The notes below the pieces were generated by a model. It did not search any database. It saw nothing but the letters and a program-made list of their open reading frames with translations, and had not been told where the DNA came from. A stretch of 64,000 bases of DNA from Alopecurus myosuroides (lineage: Eukaryota; Streptophyta; Magnoliopsida; Poales; Poaceae): positions 170,569,715 through 170,633,714 of the forward strand of contig CM054062.1 of NCBI GenBank assembly GCA_028641055.1. Direction: 5' to 3'. Positions 23,118-35,657 of the stretch are shown here, piece after piece. How positions within the stretch are numbered: position 1 is the first letter of the stretch; each line of letters opens with the position of its first letter. The translations under genes and the position numbers were made by a program.

Positions 23118-26074
23118 TCTGTCGCACCCGGACTTCTAGAGGATACTCGCAGTTCCGTTGAACAGTAGTTGATTGGATTACGGGGCTTACCGGCACCCGC
23201 ATCTCTTACGAGTAGGCCAACACACGTATGTGTGACAACCAACCCCTACTGTTCATCGTCTTACGTAAACCATCCCATAGAAATCAGGATACTACCATTG
23301 ACGTACTTCATACCATACACACATGGTACGTCAACGACGTTTAACAGAATGATAACACAACATATCTCTAGGACACAAAAGATGGAAATAAGTTGCAAAT
23401 AGCTCTCACTAGAGCAGAGATAGCAAATACAATCATCCAGAGGACACATGTCCCAACATAACATCATTACATCTCAGCGGAAGCATTCAAAGGGTCTGAG
23501 TACAGACAAATCCAAATAGGCTTAAGAAGCCGGGAATGAAAGGAAAACGGAGCCCATCCACGATGTCTCGGATCCTGCCCGGGTCCGCTAACTACTCGTC
23601 AGCAGCCTCGTCAAACTCCACGTTGTAGCCGTCACGGGGATCCTCGTAAGCGTAGTCTGCGGAAACCACAGCCCCAAAGGGGTCAGTACATAGACGTACT
23701 AGCAAGAAAGACTCACAGTTCACCAAAGTGTAACCCGTCAACACCCAGCACAGATGCTTTGGGTTCAACGGAAGAAAAAGGGATATAAAAGATGCTGCAA
23801 CTGGTTGCTCTAACCAATTACAGAGTTACTACCACTTCCGGCTAACAGAAGGGTGATGAGATAGCGTATCGTAACCAACTATAACTAACTCCAAACAAAC
23901 CCATCCTGGATCTCGCCCCTTATCCAAAGAAGCAATCGAAGGATAACTCACACAGTTGGATTAATGATGGATCAAGTTATTGTGGCAGTAAAGCTATTAC
24001 TAGTCAAGTTATCATTAGTTAGGTGTAAGTTGTTCTGAGTACTTGTTAGCCAGTACTTTCACCAAGTTAACCATAACCGCGGAAAACACGGCTTCTCGAG
24101 AAGATTTATCCCTGCAGGGGTGCACCAATTTAGCCGTACACGTAAGAATAACCCGCCAGATGGAAGGGCCCTTCCACCAAGCGTGGCACTCAACACAACT
24201 CAACTCTTCTTCGCATCAAGCCCAAAGCACCACGTGCTGTGCGTGCGCGGCTAATCGAGCCCCACGAAGAAAAGGGGACCCTCATAGCACTGGAAGACCA
24301 CGCCGCCCTAAATGCCGACTACAAAAGTTCCACCCTGGCCTCGGGTTCGTACCTGCATATGCGTGCATCAAATGGAAAGCCCGAACTAAGTGTGGTGATT
24401 TGGACGAGATACGAATCGAATCAAATTGAGGGGGCGCCCATACACGCTTCCCACATGCGGATAGTGCGCTCATCATGGATCAGTAGACAAGACCCTTTTC
24501 CTAATTAGGGTCGACACTAGCAGGCCTCAAAACCACGCCGGGCCTCCTGCCGGTGCCTTATCAGCAATTTAATATTACCTCAAAATTAACAGGTTGTTGT
24601 TTAACATTGAGCCCTAGAACAGTATAGAATATGATAACAGAAAGTAACGGGTAACAGACTCGAGCAAAACAACCCTAAGCATGCTAGTAAGACACGGGCA
24701 ACAAGCCAAGGGTTTTAGGTGTGGAGGTGAGGCAATATCATGGTTAAGGGATAACATGTGATAGGTTCATAACAGAAACAACTATTCATAGGGCTAGCAG
24801 AAATAGACAACGGAAAGTATCGGTAACCAATGTTGAAAGGAACACACTGGTTCATGTGAGTGATAACTTGCGTGCAAACTCAGCATCCTGGTACTGAGCT
24901 AGATCCTCAGAAGGGGTGTCGTAAGTATCGTCTGTCTCAACGTCGTCGTCTATCCGAGAAGAAGCAAACAAACAATGTAGAAAGATAAACAATCAATAAC
25001 ATGGCATAGTGCACAATCATGGGATGATGCATGTCAATTTAATGGATGCATCAAAATAAACTAGTTGACATGGTAACACAATTTAAATGGACCCATTTGC
25101 AATTTTGGATTGCATATGAAAAGCCCATGCAATAAGGTTGGAATATTTGTTTTTCAACTAATCAACAGGTGAAAGTGGATTAGTATGATGCATGGATGAG
25201 GAAAACAGAAAAATAACAACAATAGAATCAATTTAAGATAAGGGTTACCAAGTTTAGGAATTTATTTATTAAATTAAGAAATTTTGGTTCCTTAAAGGTG
25301 TTACACAAGCATTTGTTGTTTTCAGCAATTTAAATTGTTCAAAACAAATAACAAAATTCATATTTGGAAAGAACATCAAATTTTGGGTGGATTACATGTT
25401 TCAAATATTGAAAAAGGAAATAGGATGAATTTATTATGAACTAAACAAGATTAAACAAGTTTTAAATGAGTTTAAAACAAGTTTGAATATTATTTGAATT
25501 TTATTTGTTCCAAACATAAATTCAAATTCATATTTGAAAAGTTTATACTTTTCTAGTTTGAAAACATATTTCATAAGTTCAAAAATAATTTAATTTGAGC
25601 AAGTTATGAATTTAGCAATTTTAAATGATTTAAACAAGGTTTAAATTATTTAAGAAATTTTAATTATTCAAATCATGAAACAAAATTTATATTTGAAAAG
25701 AGGGTTCAAAATGGCATGGAAAACATATTTTATTTGCATTATTTGGATTAAGTATGAATTAATTATGCAATTATTCAAATTACCAATGAATTGTTTGAAT
25801 TCAAATTTGGAATGCATTTAAAATATTCAAAACAGATTACAATTGGTTTAAATAGATAGATAATTTAATTTGGTGCAGCAAACATATTTTGTTTATATTA
25901 TTTGCAGTTTGGAAATGAAAGTTATTAGCAAATTAAGTTTAAGGACCATTCTATAATTAAAAGGACCTAAACTGAAAAGAAAAGGTTGAAATTCTTTTTA
26001 CACCGCACAGTTATCTACCCCAGGGCACTGCCAACGGGCCCTGGGCCAGCGTGGCACTGCGGGCGCACACAGCA

Positions 26075-26101
26075 GCTGACAGGGGGGGCCACCCTGTCAG
26101 C
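26075..26101. repeat. 10-bp perfect inverted repeat, deleted in the partner LTR
   Basis: GCTGACAGGG and CCCTGTCAGC with a 7-base loop. The 52 bp containing it (26061-26112) are absent from the 3' LTR. Confidence 0.8.
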
Positions 26102-26110
26102 GCACCGTGT

Positions 26111-26196
26111 AAAAAATTGCGGTTTTTCCCTGCGGCGAGGGGGAATCGAACCCTGGCCCTCGCACTCGCGCGCACTGCACTGCTACCACTGCGCTG
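26111..26196 (-). promoter_or_regulatory. tRNA-like Pol III cassette in the LTR: box A, box B and T6
   Basis: Reading the - strand: CAGCGCAGTGG (26186-26196, box A with one mismatch), GGTTCGATTCC (26142-26152, perfect box B), then TTTTTT (26111-26116), the usual Pol III terminator. The predicted transcript is about 90-100 nt. Acceptor pairing is absent, so it is not a functional tRNA. Confidence 0.5.
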
Positions 26197-27560
26197 CGAA
26201 TCGTTTCTTATCAGTATAAGGGACGCGAACAGGTTAAGGTTTAGTTCGCTGCTTAACTGAATTTCTGCGCGCGCGCTTAACTGAACCTTGACAGGGAACG
26301 ACGTCGGCGGCGAGCTGCCGTGGTTGCTGCCGTGCTTGGTGCGCGTGGATGTGCTGCGGTGGGCGAGGTGGTGCATGTGCTCGTGCCAGAGAGGAAGGAG
26401 GAGAAGGATACGGTGATCACCTCCCGTGTAGTCGAGCAGAGGCTCGGGGAAGCAACTCCGGCGGCGACGTGGAAGATGGCGGCGATGTTGTGGTGGATGT
26501 CAAGCACAGCGGTGGTGTCGATGATGTCGAGGAAGGTGAGGGGGACTCGTTCCCGTGGTCAGCATGGACGAAGGAGGGCTGCAGCGACGGCGGCGTCCAT
26601 GGATTCAGAGGCGGAGCTCCGGTGAGGTGGTTGCAGAGAGGGAGAAGGAGGTGGCAGAGAGGTGGAGGCGACGGCGCAGCTCGAGAGGGAGGAGGGCGGT
26701 AGGGTTAGGGCAGCGCAGGGGCCTAGGGGTAGGTCTTATAGGCGCTACAGGGCGCTGCTGGCCGTCGGAGCGCAACGGCGTCGACGTGGCGCCGCGGATC
26801 TGCTGCCGTACTGCGGGAAGAAAGAGAGAGAGGGGGCGAACCGGTATCGGGCCAGGGAAAAGGTAAGGGGTGGGCTGGGCTCGCGGGGGCACAGCCCACT
26901 GCCTCTCTCCCCCTCGTTTTCCTTTTAAAATTTCTGTTTTTTTTTTGCTGAAAAGTAATAGGAAGAATAAGATGAGATTTTGGGCTAGGAAAAATCTAGA
27001 AAAAATTTGGGTGAGTTAGTTATTACAATAGCAACTAAATGCCAACTTTGTTTTCCAAAAGTTTCAATTTTAAATTGCTGTTTGTGATTTAACTCAAATT
27101 TGAAAGAATTTGCTTATTAAATGATTATTATTGAAAACAAACTTTTTAATAGGGTGAACCCTATTGTTTAATTAGAACAAATGATTAGAGTTGTTTTTGT
27201 AATTTCCATAATTTGAAATTGGGTGCTGTTTGTGGTTTGATTTGAATTTTCAATAAAATTGGAAATAATTGATTGATTAAAAGCCACCATTTTTAAATAG
27301 TTGAACCTTATGGATTGAAATGGAACAAATAAGGTTTTGGTTTGAACTTTTTATTTGAAAAGATTGTAACATGACAAGTCTGAAACAAAGGTTGAATATT
27401 GTTTGAATTTCCATTATGAGAACAAATAAAAACAGATGCAAACAAATAGGAAACAAATGCAATGAGTATGATGCCATGATGCAAAACAATAATTAAACAA
27501 AAACAAACATGCTAGGGTGGTTTTTCATACTTGGGATGTTACAACAGTGGATAGCAAATA

Positions 27561-30500
27561 TCACTCGGCATCTTGGGCTGAGGCATCCATCTTCTCCTTG
27601 CCCTTGCCAGCCGGGTCCTGTCCCTTGACTTGCTCTTCAGCACTCTTGGTAGCAGCAGTACCCGGATCAGCAGTAGTGTCGGCCCGTGCGGGAGGAGGGA
27701 CGATTGGCGTGGAGGTAGCAGGCGCAGAATCGGCCTCAGCCTTCTTCTTCGCGGACTCCTCTCTCAACTGGGCAGCCTCCGCCTTCCATCGGGCCAGCAT
27801 GTCGTATGGCTGGGGAAGATCCGACTTGATAGCCTTGTCATCAGAATCATATACTGGGATTATGACACTAAGGTCCAAACCATCGGCAATCATGCTGGCT
27901 GGGTGACGGACTTCCTTCTAGATGGCCTTGAAATTCTTCACGGAGAACTTGGACCCGTCGTGGTTAAACTCGGGAAACCCGCCTATAAGCTTGGCTGGCT
28001 CGAGTTTGGGAAGATACGCCTTAGCCAGCGCAAGACCCCGGGTTACCCCAACCCGGCAGGACGATCGTTTCCAGTGCCTAATCCACTCGGGGACGGTGGA
28101 GCAAGCATCCAGCAGCATCTTCAGGTTGCCATGCCCGGAACCCGGCCACCTCAGCTCCTGAAGGATCCATTTGGTTCCGGCGCACAGCTGCCGGATAGTG
28201 CTCTTGATGGTCTTCAACTTGGCAATGTCATCTTCGTCCGGGATTACTTCATCCGGACCTGCAGAAAGTAGCAAAAAACAACGAGTAAGGAAATCCGACT
28301 ATTTATCAGAATGAGAATCCGGATCATAATTATCGAGTTAGAAATCGTACCAGCCAAAGCACGATACGTATCGGCAATTTGAACAGAAAGCTTTGTCAGC
28401 TCATCTTCTGCTGCATGAGCCCTCCTCCTATACTTCCTCGTGATCTTCCCACTCCTCCTAGCTTCAGCTTCAGCCGACTCACGCAGAGCCGCCTCCTTCT
28501 CAACGAGCTTGGTGGCCTTCGCCAATTTTTTCTTGGATTGGGTCACGAACGCCTGAGTGGAGACACAAGGAAGGATTAGTCGGATATACTACGAAGTCCC
28601 AAGCAAATTATCAATAAATTCACTCGGAACTTGGGGACTAGATAAGGATACAGGCAATATTATTCGGATTTACCTCATGTTTAGCTATCAAAGCTTCTAA
28701 GATATTTTCTTCATCGGCCCTCAAGGTATGCAGGGCATCAAGCATCTGGGAGAACGTCATGTCTTCGGGCCTGACGCCAGAAGAGCCGGCAGCTTGATCG
28801 CCTGGCGGGTGAACTTTCCCCGACTTTGGGGTCGAGACCCAGACTGTCTGAGTGTCCGGGTTTGGAGAACCCGTCTTTGTTTCCAGGATCTCAACCTCCT
28901 CGTCCTCAGCCTCTTCAGATGGCTTCGGAGACCCGGCTTCCTGGCGAGCCGGGTCACCCAAGGGGCCTTGTTCCTGGTTATCTTTAACATCATCGCCAGT
29001 CGCGGCGTCCATATCATCAGTCGGCCCCTCCGTCTCCCGGTTATCTGTCTCCATGTTCTCCGGGTCACTAAGTGTGACTTGGGCGCTAAGGAAAAAAGAG
29101 AGAAATAGTTAATGACAATGGATGAAAATTATCAAGTATACAAGGATATCATATAACAAAGACTCACCCGGTGTTCACAGCGTAATCTGGTGGGAGCTCG
29201 CTGCTGGAAGCGGATGAAGCTGTCACGGGAACCGATAGCAGAACCCGGAACTGCCCGGCCAGTGGATGGTTGGGGGAGGGGTGACGTTGAGGAGAGTTGG
29301 AAGGGTGAGGTGGAGGAGTACCGGCACGGTGGACTGGTGAGGTCGTCACCCGGGGAACTCCGGGTCACCCTGCGCTTGGCCGGAAGAGATTCCTTCAAGT
29401 GTGATGAGTTGGATAGTTGTTGGTTAATTTTGTGCATGTGTAGCATACCAACTTTTAATAAAGATGGAATACCTGTGTTATTGTGCTAGTCCCTGGATCA
29501 ATTGCTAGCACCACAGTACAAAATGAAATATCATGCAAATGCATCAAATTCTATTACATCGCATGATCCAGTCTTTACAAAATAGGATTACAACTTGCAT
29601 AGTCTTAGAAGACTAGCAGAAAAGAAAGAAATACAGCGGAAAACATAGAACAACATTGAGCCCATCTTCTTCATGTGCCACAGGAAAAACATGTTGGCGA
29701 TAGTCTCGAGATCCTAAACGAAATCCTCACTCGTCTTCAGAAATATCTGCAATATGGAATATGCAGCCACAAGGGAGTCAATACAATTTAATGTATTGGC
29801 AAGTAACACTATGGTGGATATAAATGGCAAGACTAATACTACATGCTTATTTGGCTGAGTGGAGTTTTGGCTAAGTTTGCATAAAGCTAGTTTTCTCCTA
29901 TCACTTTTCTAAAACAAACTTTTCTTTTCAAAAGGGTGGCAACATTGGAATAAGATCCAAGCACCACAATACTGTTCACTTGGTCAAAATTTTACTTATT
30001 GAAAATGGTGATGTGATTCTTCCGTCCTTCCTTGTCCAGCTGCTCATAGTTGTCCATAATGGGGGACACGGCTAAGATCTTAGTTTGTTGACTCTGCAGA
30101 GTGTGTGCACTTTCACCTTCAGACTCAGATCAGCCCAAACATCCTATACACCCTGAGTGCATTAAGGAAAGGAGAAGATTGAGACGAGATCTTTCAGAAG
30201 AAATTCCACCACCGTTTGGCTTACCCGTGCCACCTATAATTATGCTACATCTGCTGGTAAGCCTAGTGAGTTCATTCAACTTAATTGATCAAGACAGAGC
30301 CCATATGACTAAAGGCTGCACGGGAAGCTACTAGATTTAGAGGGACATAGTAATCTCTTTGTTCCTGGGTGGCCATCCGCAAGTGACAACCTCAAGTGGA
30401 ATAACCCTTAGAAAAGGGCCCTGAGGCAACACTCAACATAAACCAGTCTTACCACTTCCACCCAGGTGGTTCATTCATTAGTTATACTTAGAATTTTTCC

Positions 30501-33500
30501 TCAACATCTAGTAAAACAATTTGTAATATTGCATAGCATCTACTAAGTTCAAAGGATATCAAAATAACAAGGTATAAGGGATGTCTACACACTACTAGGA
30601 TAATAGCATAGCATAATATAACTTATTAAAAATCCCTACCATGCATACTACTCAAAATCAACTAATGCATATAGAAAATAATGGGTAGTTGATGATGTGT
30701 TACTTGCCTTGTTGAAGTTGGTGAAGATATCACACTCTCTTCACAAAAGATCGTTGCTCTCCGTACAATCTATTCATTGACAACACAAAACTAAATAAAC
30801 AAGCTTCCTAACAAACAAACATACAAGTGTAGAAAACATACATAGCAACTAACATATCAAAAGGGGCTTAACTAAGTTTGTTAGGACAAGGTTTAGGTTT
30901 GAAATATTTATTCTTTCTTGGTTCCATACTTGTTAAGGGATTTCCAAGAGTTTACTTGGGATGGACTAGGTTGATTTTGATGTGATCTAACTTTATTATA
31001 ACCATACTTGTCGAGGAAGTTCCAAGAGTTCACTAAGAATAAACATATTACTTCTTCAACTAAAGTAATACATTGTAAACACTTGGTCATATTCACCTTC
31101 AAAAGTATTAAAGTGACTATGTTAGTATTTTCCATTGTGGTTAGGGTAGGTCTACTAACTTCATCATCAAAGGGAAAATATTACTAAGTCTTTGGTTTTC
31201 CATTTGGGTCAATGGTTGGACAAAAACAACTTGTTATTCTTCAACTTGTATGGATTGCTTCTAGTCTTCACATGCTTGTCTTCTTGAAGATCATCACCAT
31301 GCCATCTAAGTTGTTTCCTTCCTTGGTGTGGTGCTTCTCTTGGTATTGATAGTCTTCATGGTTTTCACTTCACTAATTGGTTTGGGTATGGGATGGGCAC
31401 AAATACCACTAAGTCAATTTGAAAAGAAAGAAATGGAAGGGATATGAAGAGAGAGGAAAATGTCTTCTCCTTGATTTTCTTCATACTCCTGTACTTCATT
31501 GAGTTTCTTCTTGTTGCTGTGGAGTCTATGTCCTTCCTTCAATTTCTTCAATGATATTCCTCATAGCTCTTCATGTTGCCACCAAGTTGATATTGAAGTT
31601 TTATTCTTGTGCTTGAGTCTTGATCTCCACTTTGCTGACTTGGTGAATTCTTGAAGCAAGAATGGGGGAGTGGAGAAGATAGAAAACTAAAGTTCACTAC
31701 TTGGTACTATATGTGATTGGCACATTCTAAGGACATGGCTTGGCTCCAAATAGACATAACATCAAGGAATAACAGTTGAAAACAATTCCTAAGACATGGT
31801 AAAGATGGATGAATCTTTGTTGGGTTTTTGGTCAAAACACATGGTCATGGTCCAAGGGTGTCCAAAATGGTTGGGCATAATGTCTATGGTTCAAGGTTAC
31901 CAAAAGGATCAATTTTGCCAAAGGAACTATATTGAAATTATTTACAGAATTAAATCTATGTCAAAATTACTCAAATACTCCAATTAATTCTAAATTCAAT
32001 TTTAATTTGATCAAAAATTATTTTGGGACAGGGGATATGAAAGTACACATCCTAAGGTTTCCAAATATATTTTATTTACAATTTTTGGATTTGTAGAATT
32101 TGAATTATGCCAAATTTCATCAAACAAGCATATTTGAATTTGAACAGTTTTAACTTTGTCAAATTTGAATTTGGCTAGTGCTAAAAGTTTCTAGATGTCA
32201 AGGGCTTTTCAAAAAGTCAAAGATTGCTAAATTTGGCGGAGTGGTTGAAAAGATATGATGGTTCAAAGTTCTAGGGGCTTTTCTGCAAAAACTACTTTTT
32301 ATTTCTATTCGGAATTAAATCCAGAGAAAGGCTGGGCCGAGAAGTGCTTATCTGCCGCGCGGGGCGATGGGTAGGAACTGGGCCTGGGCCGGTTTCACGC
32401 TGCACCGAGCGACGAATAACTAAATAATACGCATGCTGACGCGGCGCAATTCTACTGGTCGATACCTCTTCGCATGAGTGATTTAATCATGGCCACCGGA
32501 TCAAGATCTAAAGGCCAGGGATGGTTCGGGATCTCACCTCGCCGGCGAGCTACCGGGAATGGTCGATGCGGCGGCGCGGTTGCTCGGAAAATGACGGCGC
32601 CGCTCCTCCGGTGGTCCTTCGGGCTCTGGATGATGACAGGGACGCGCGGCGCAGCACGGCGGAGATGGTGGTGATGGCGGCACGCTCCGAGGGGCCCTCG
32701 GTGGACGGTGACGAGCGGTTGCAGACGCGCGGGCTCCGGCGGGTTTGTTTGGTCGATTCGCTGTGAGAAAAGAAACGAGGAGGGAGTTAGCGGATGCACG
32801 AGAGGAAGGAAGGTAGGTGAGGGGGAAGAACGGGGTCGATGACCTCCTGTAACGGCCGCAACGATGAAAAACAGCGGCGGACTCGAGCCACTCCGGTGAG
32901 GAATTTCTCGAGCCTCGGGGCGTGAAATAGAGGGATGACAGAGGGGAAAGAGGGAGGTCGAGGAGGGCTTTAAGGGGAAGCCAATGTCTCAGAGATTAAT
33001 GGCTTGTAACGCTCGAATTCAAGAGGATTAAACCCTCCATTATTTGGAAGAAACGGAAGAGAGGGATGTTGATGGTGACATGACGTCATCATGACGTCAT
33101 TCCTTTTTTTTCCTTTTTCTGTTTTCTCTTTTCTTTAATAACTTCTGTTTAATAATTCTAATTGACCTCATTCAAAATTCTAAAATCTTGTAATTTCAAT
33201 ACCTTTCCAACAATATCATTTTTACAAACTTTTGAACATATTACATTTTTGAATTATGAAATTTGAATAATTAATTAAAAGTGACTTAATAGCATTTTTA
33301 ATAGAAAATCAAATTTAATTTTGAGAAAGGGTTTTATAAAAATACAGAGACATTATATAAGGCAAATATCATTTTTGAAAATCATTTATACTTGTTTATC
33401 TATTTTATATTATTGAATTAGAAATGATTTCACTAATAGCACATTAATGCCATTTTAAACATATCAATTATATAAATGAAAATTATTTGTTGAATAAAAT

Positions 33501-35657
33501 ATCAGAGACATCAATGTGATAAAATAACATTTTACCAAATCATTTTTAATGGTTTTCATATTTTATGATTTTAAAATATGAAGAAACAATGATAGTCACT
33601 TAATAGAAAATATTAATTTTTTATGATTAAAACAATTTTTAGAAATATTTTCTATGGTTCAACTGTTGTTTTCTAAGACCCTTTTAGGAACTTTCATATT
33701 GTATAAATTCAACATATTAGTGAAACCACAATTAGTATCCTTTTGTTATATTTCAAACATAGAGAATTATTTAATAAATTTGGAAATGGGGTTTAGTAAA
33801 AGCAGAAAGGTTTTCCCAAATGAAAACATTGTTTTCTCAAAGTATCTTACTTGTTTTCATAAAATTTTTATTTCTATAGCACTATATTATTTTCTTGATT
33901 GTCATAACACTTGGAAAACAAGGATCCAACTTATATCTATTTGGGGGTTATCAATAATAGTGAAACCCTTTTTAGAGATAAGAAGAAATTATTAGAGATA
34001 ACAATTCTCTAGTTTTTATATATCAAAAATATTTTCAAGATCATAATTGGGTTGAAAACATGTTTGGTGTAAGGGTTTGCTTAAGAAGAAATATTTTCTT
34101 TATGTAGAAATATTTATTTTGAAATGACTTTAGGGTTTATGGAATAGAGGTATATTGGATTTTCATTTCCAAAACATTAGAACATGTATTGTTTTTTTTG
34201 TTTCTTGCATCTCATTTGGTTTTTGGTGACTTGCATAACATGAAAACAAAAAGTTTCAATTTTTAGTGATTTTTGGAATTTCCAAAAATCAGGGATGTTA
34301 CAGCATGTTATCAAAGGAATAGGGTTCGGAGGACATAAAGGAAAAGGGAACCTTGGATACCACCCCTCTGGTCTTCCTCTTGTTCCTGACCGTTACTTCT
34401 TGTTCGGATTCGCTTTTATCGGACTCGGTGGCCTCCGGGTCCTCCTCGTTCTTGTCATCCTTGTCCTCCAATCCTGTAAGCCGAGTATGTATAGTCGTGA
34501 AAAGTTAGACGTGTGAGCAAAATGATGCAAGTGAAGCTGATAGAAGACCCGGATGAATACCTTCATCATTGGCAGCCGGCTCCTCGTCTTCTTCCGGGTC
34601 TCCGGAGGAAGGGGAGGTCTCAACATTCCAAAAGACATTATCAGCCTGAGACAAAGGTGTGAAGGTAGGGGTTAATAATTGGATCAAGTGAAAGCATGAA
34701 AATGAAGGTATATGTGCCGGATCTTACCGCAGGAGCCGGATTCTCGCGAGTGAAAGGCTCCAGTCCGGCTATATTCCGGATGACGTCCAACTTTTCCTTC
34801 AAAAAGCTCTTGATGGTCTTGTTGGTGTCACCCGCCGGGTAATTCTTCGAAGAATATCGGAGAGAATCCGTAGGGTGCCCCGAATACTCGCACATCAGTT
34901 TCGAGCGAGTGGAGTTGGGTTGGATCCGGAAGTTGACCCATGTTTTAACTAGATTGAGCCCAAGGAGACCTTGGGCAGAGAGGACGGCTATCTTTGCTAA
35001 GAGGGGTTGAATGGTTTCCCTGTCCGATTCAGGGGCAAAAGCGTTGAAGGTGTCGGAAATATCTAGGAGACCCTCCGAGTAACCCGGCAGTTTCCTCTCG
35101 CCGGGTGGGGAGGTGTCTCGACAGTAGAAGAAGGACAATTGCCAATGCTTAACATGAGAGTTTAAATTAAGAGTCGGCATCGACGAGTTCTTGCGGCGCT
35201 GGATAGAAACCCCGCCGCAAGCTAAGAGCGCCCCGTCACCGCTTTCGCGGCACGGTTTGCATTGGAAGAGTTCAATGAAAAGAGCCAGATTTGGCGGAAT
35301 GCACAAATAAGACTCGCAGAGGACAATGAAATGGGTTATGTTCAACATAGAGTTAGGCTCTATGTCGAACACCCGGAGGCCATAGTGGCGGAGGACTTCA
35401 CGAAAGAAAGAGTGACCCGGGGGGCGAAACCCCCGGATCACATGTTCGACGAAGCAAATTACCTCGTACGGGTTAGGCGCGGGCCAGGTCTCGTCGCCCG
35501 GCACCCTCCAGTGGATTTCCTCCTGAGGGGGAAGGACACCTAACTCGGCCAGCTCCTCCAGCTTGGCCTTTGTCATAGAAGATCGCGCCTAGTTGGCGGA
35601 TATTGATTGGGTCATCCTTGGCTTGGCCGTCTGCTTCCCTTTGGTCTTGGGCGCCAT
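27561..35657 (-). pseudogene. Older, broken copy of the spliced opposite-strand Tat gene
   Basis: Homologous to the gene at 8686-11916, with most intron positions and phases conserved. Exons on the - strand: 35657-34728 (930 bp, same length as in the other copy), 34645-34561 (85, same), 34473-34352 (122 versus 125), one starting 29392, one ending 29168, 29085-28674, 28552-28351 (202, same) and 28258-27561. The first coding exon is roughly four-fifths identical in protein with no gaps; the C-terminal half is more diverged. It is inactivated by TAG at 35589-35591 (residue 23) and TAG at 27918-27920. A 4.9-kb solo LTR sits in the intron between the 34352 and 29392 exon ends. The C-terminus again ends QDAE. 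It lies antisense to the pol at 3-2711. Confidence 0.88.
29439..34302 (-). mobile_element. 4.9-kb solo LTR (Tekay-like) in an intron of the opposite-strand gene
   Basis: On the - strand it starts TGTAACATCCCTGATT and ends GGTATGCTACA. It is flanked by the 5-bp repeat GCATG (29434-29438 and 34303-34307). No PBS, polypurine tract, gag or pol is inside. AT-rich, with a GC-rich island at about 32330-32960, the same plan as the other Tekay-type LTRs here but a different family. It probably arose by LTR-LTR recombination of a full element. Confidence 0.8.

Larger units (their letters stand above)
3828..27543 (-). mobile_element. Tekay/Del-type chromovirus (Ty3/Gypsy), full-length, with long LTRs
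   Basis: LTRs at 3828-17126 (itself split by a younger element) and 23120-27543. On the - strand they start TGTAACATCCCAAG and end GGGTGCGACA. The target duplication ACAGT is perfect (3823-3827 and 27544-27548). The PBS next to the right LTR is TGGTATCAGAGC (initiator-Met type), and a purine tract abuts the left LTR. The interior encodes an extra ORF, gag, protease, RT, RNase H, integrase and a C-terminal chromodomain-like region, in that order on the - strand. The chromodomain and long TGTAACATCC LTRs suggest the Tekay/Del clade. Gag-pol is broken, so the copy is defective. Few LTR-LTR differences suggest a fairly recent insertion. Confidence 0.93.
23120..27543 (-). repeat. 5' LTR of the chromovirus (4424 bp, uninterrupted)
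   Basis: Aligned end to end with 3828-7080 plus 15996-17126. AT-rich flanks surround a GC-rich island at about 26000-26930 where U3/R signals would be expected. It includes a tRNA-like box A/box B pair, a T6 run and a perfect hairpin that is missing in the partner LTR. Long overlapping ORFs in the GC island occur on both strands and look like composition artefacts. Confidence 0.94.

Noticed and set aside
26133..26205. A functional tRNA gene.
   Set aside because: Box A and box B are present, but the 5' and 3' acceptor strands do not pair and the T stem is weak; reported only as tRNA-like.
26270..26930. GC-rich island with several ORFs of 80-120 codons in the chromovirus LTR (also 15996-16500).
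   Set aside because: Same reasoning: overlapping frames on both strands, low-complexity Arg/Gly-rich products, no start context or domain.
32452..32799. ORFs in the GC island of the solo LTR.
   Set aside because: Composition artefact inside an LTR; no homology or splice structure recognised.
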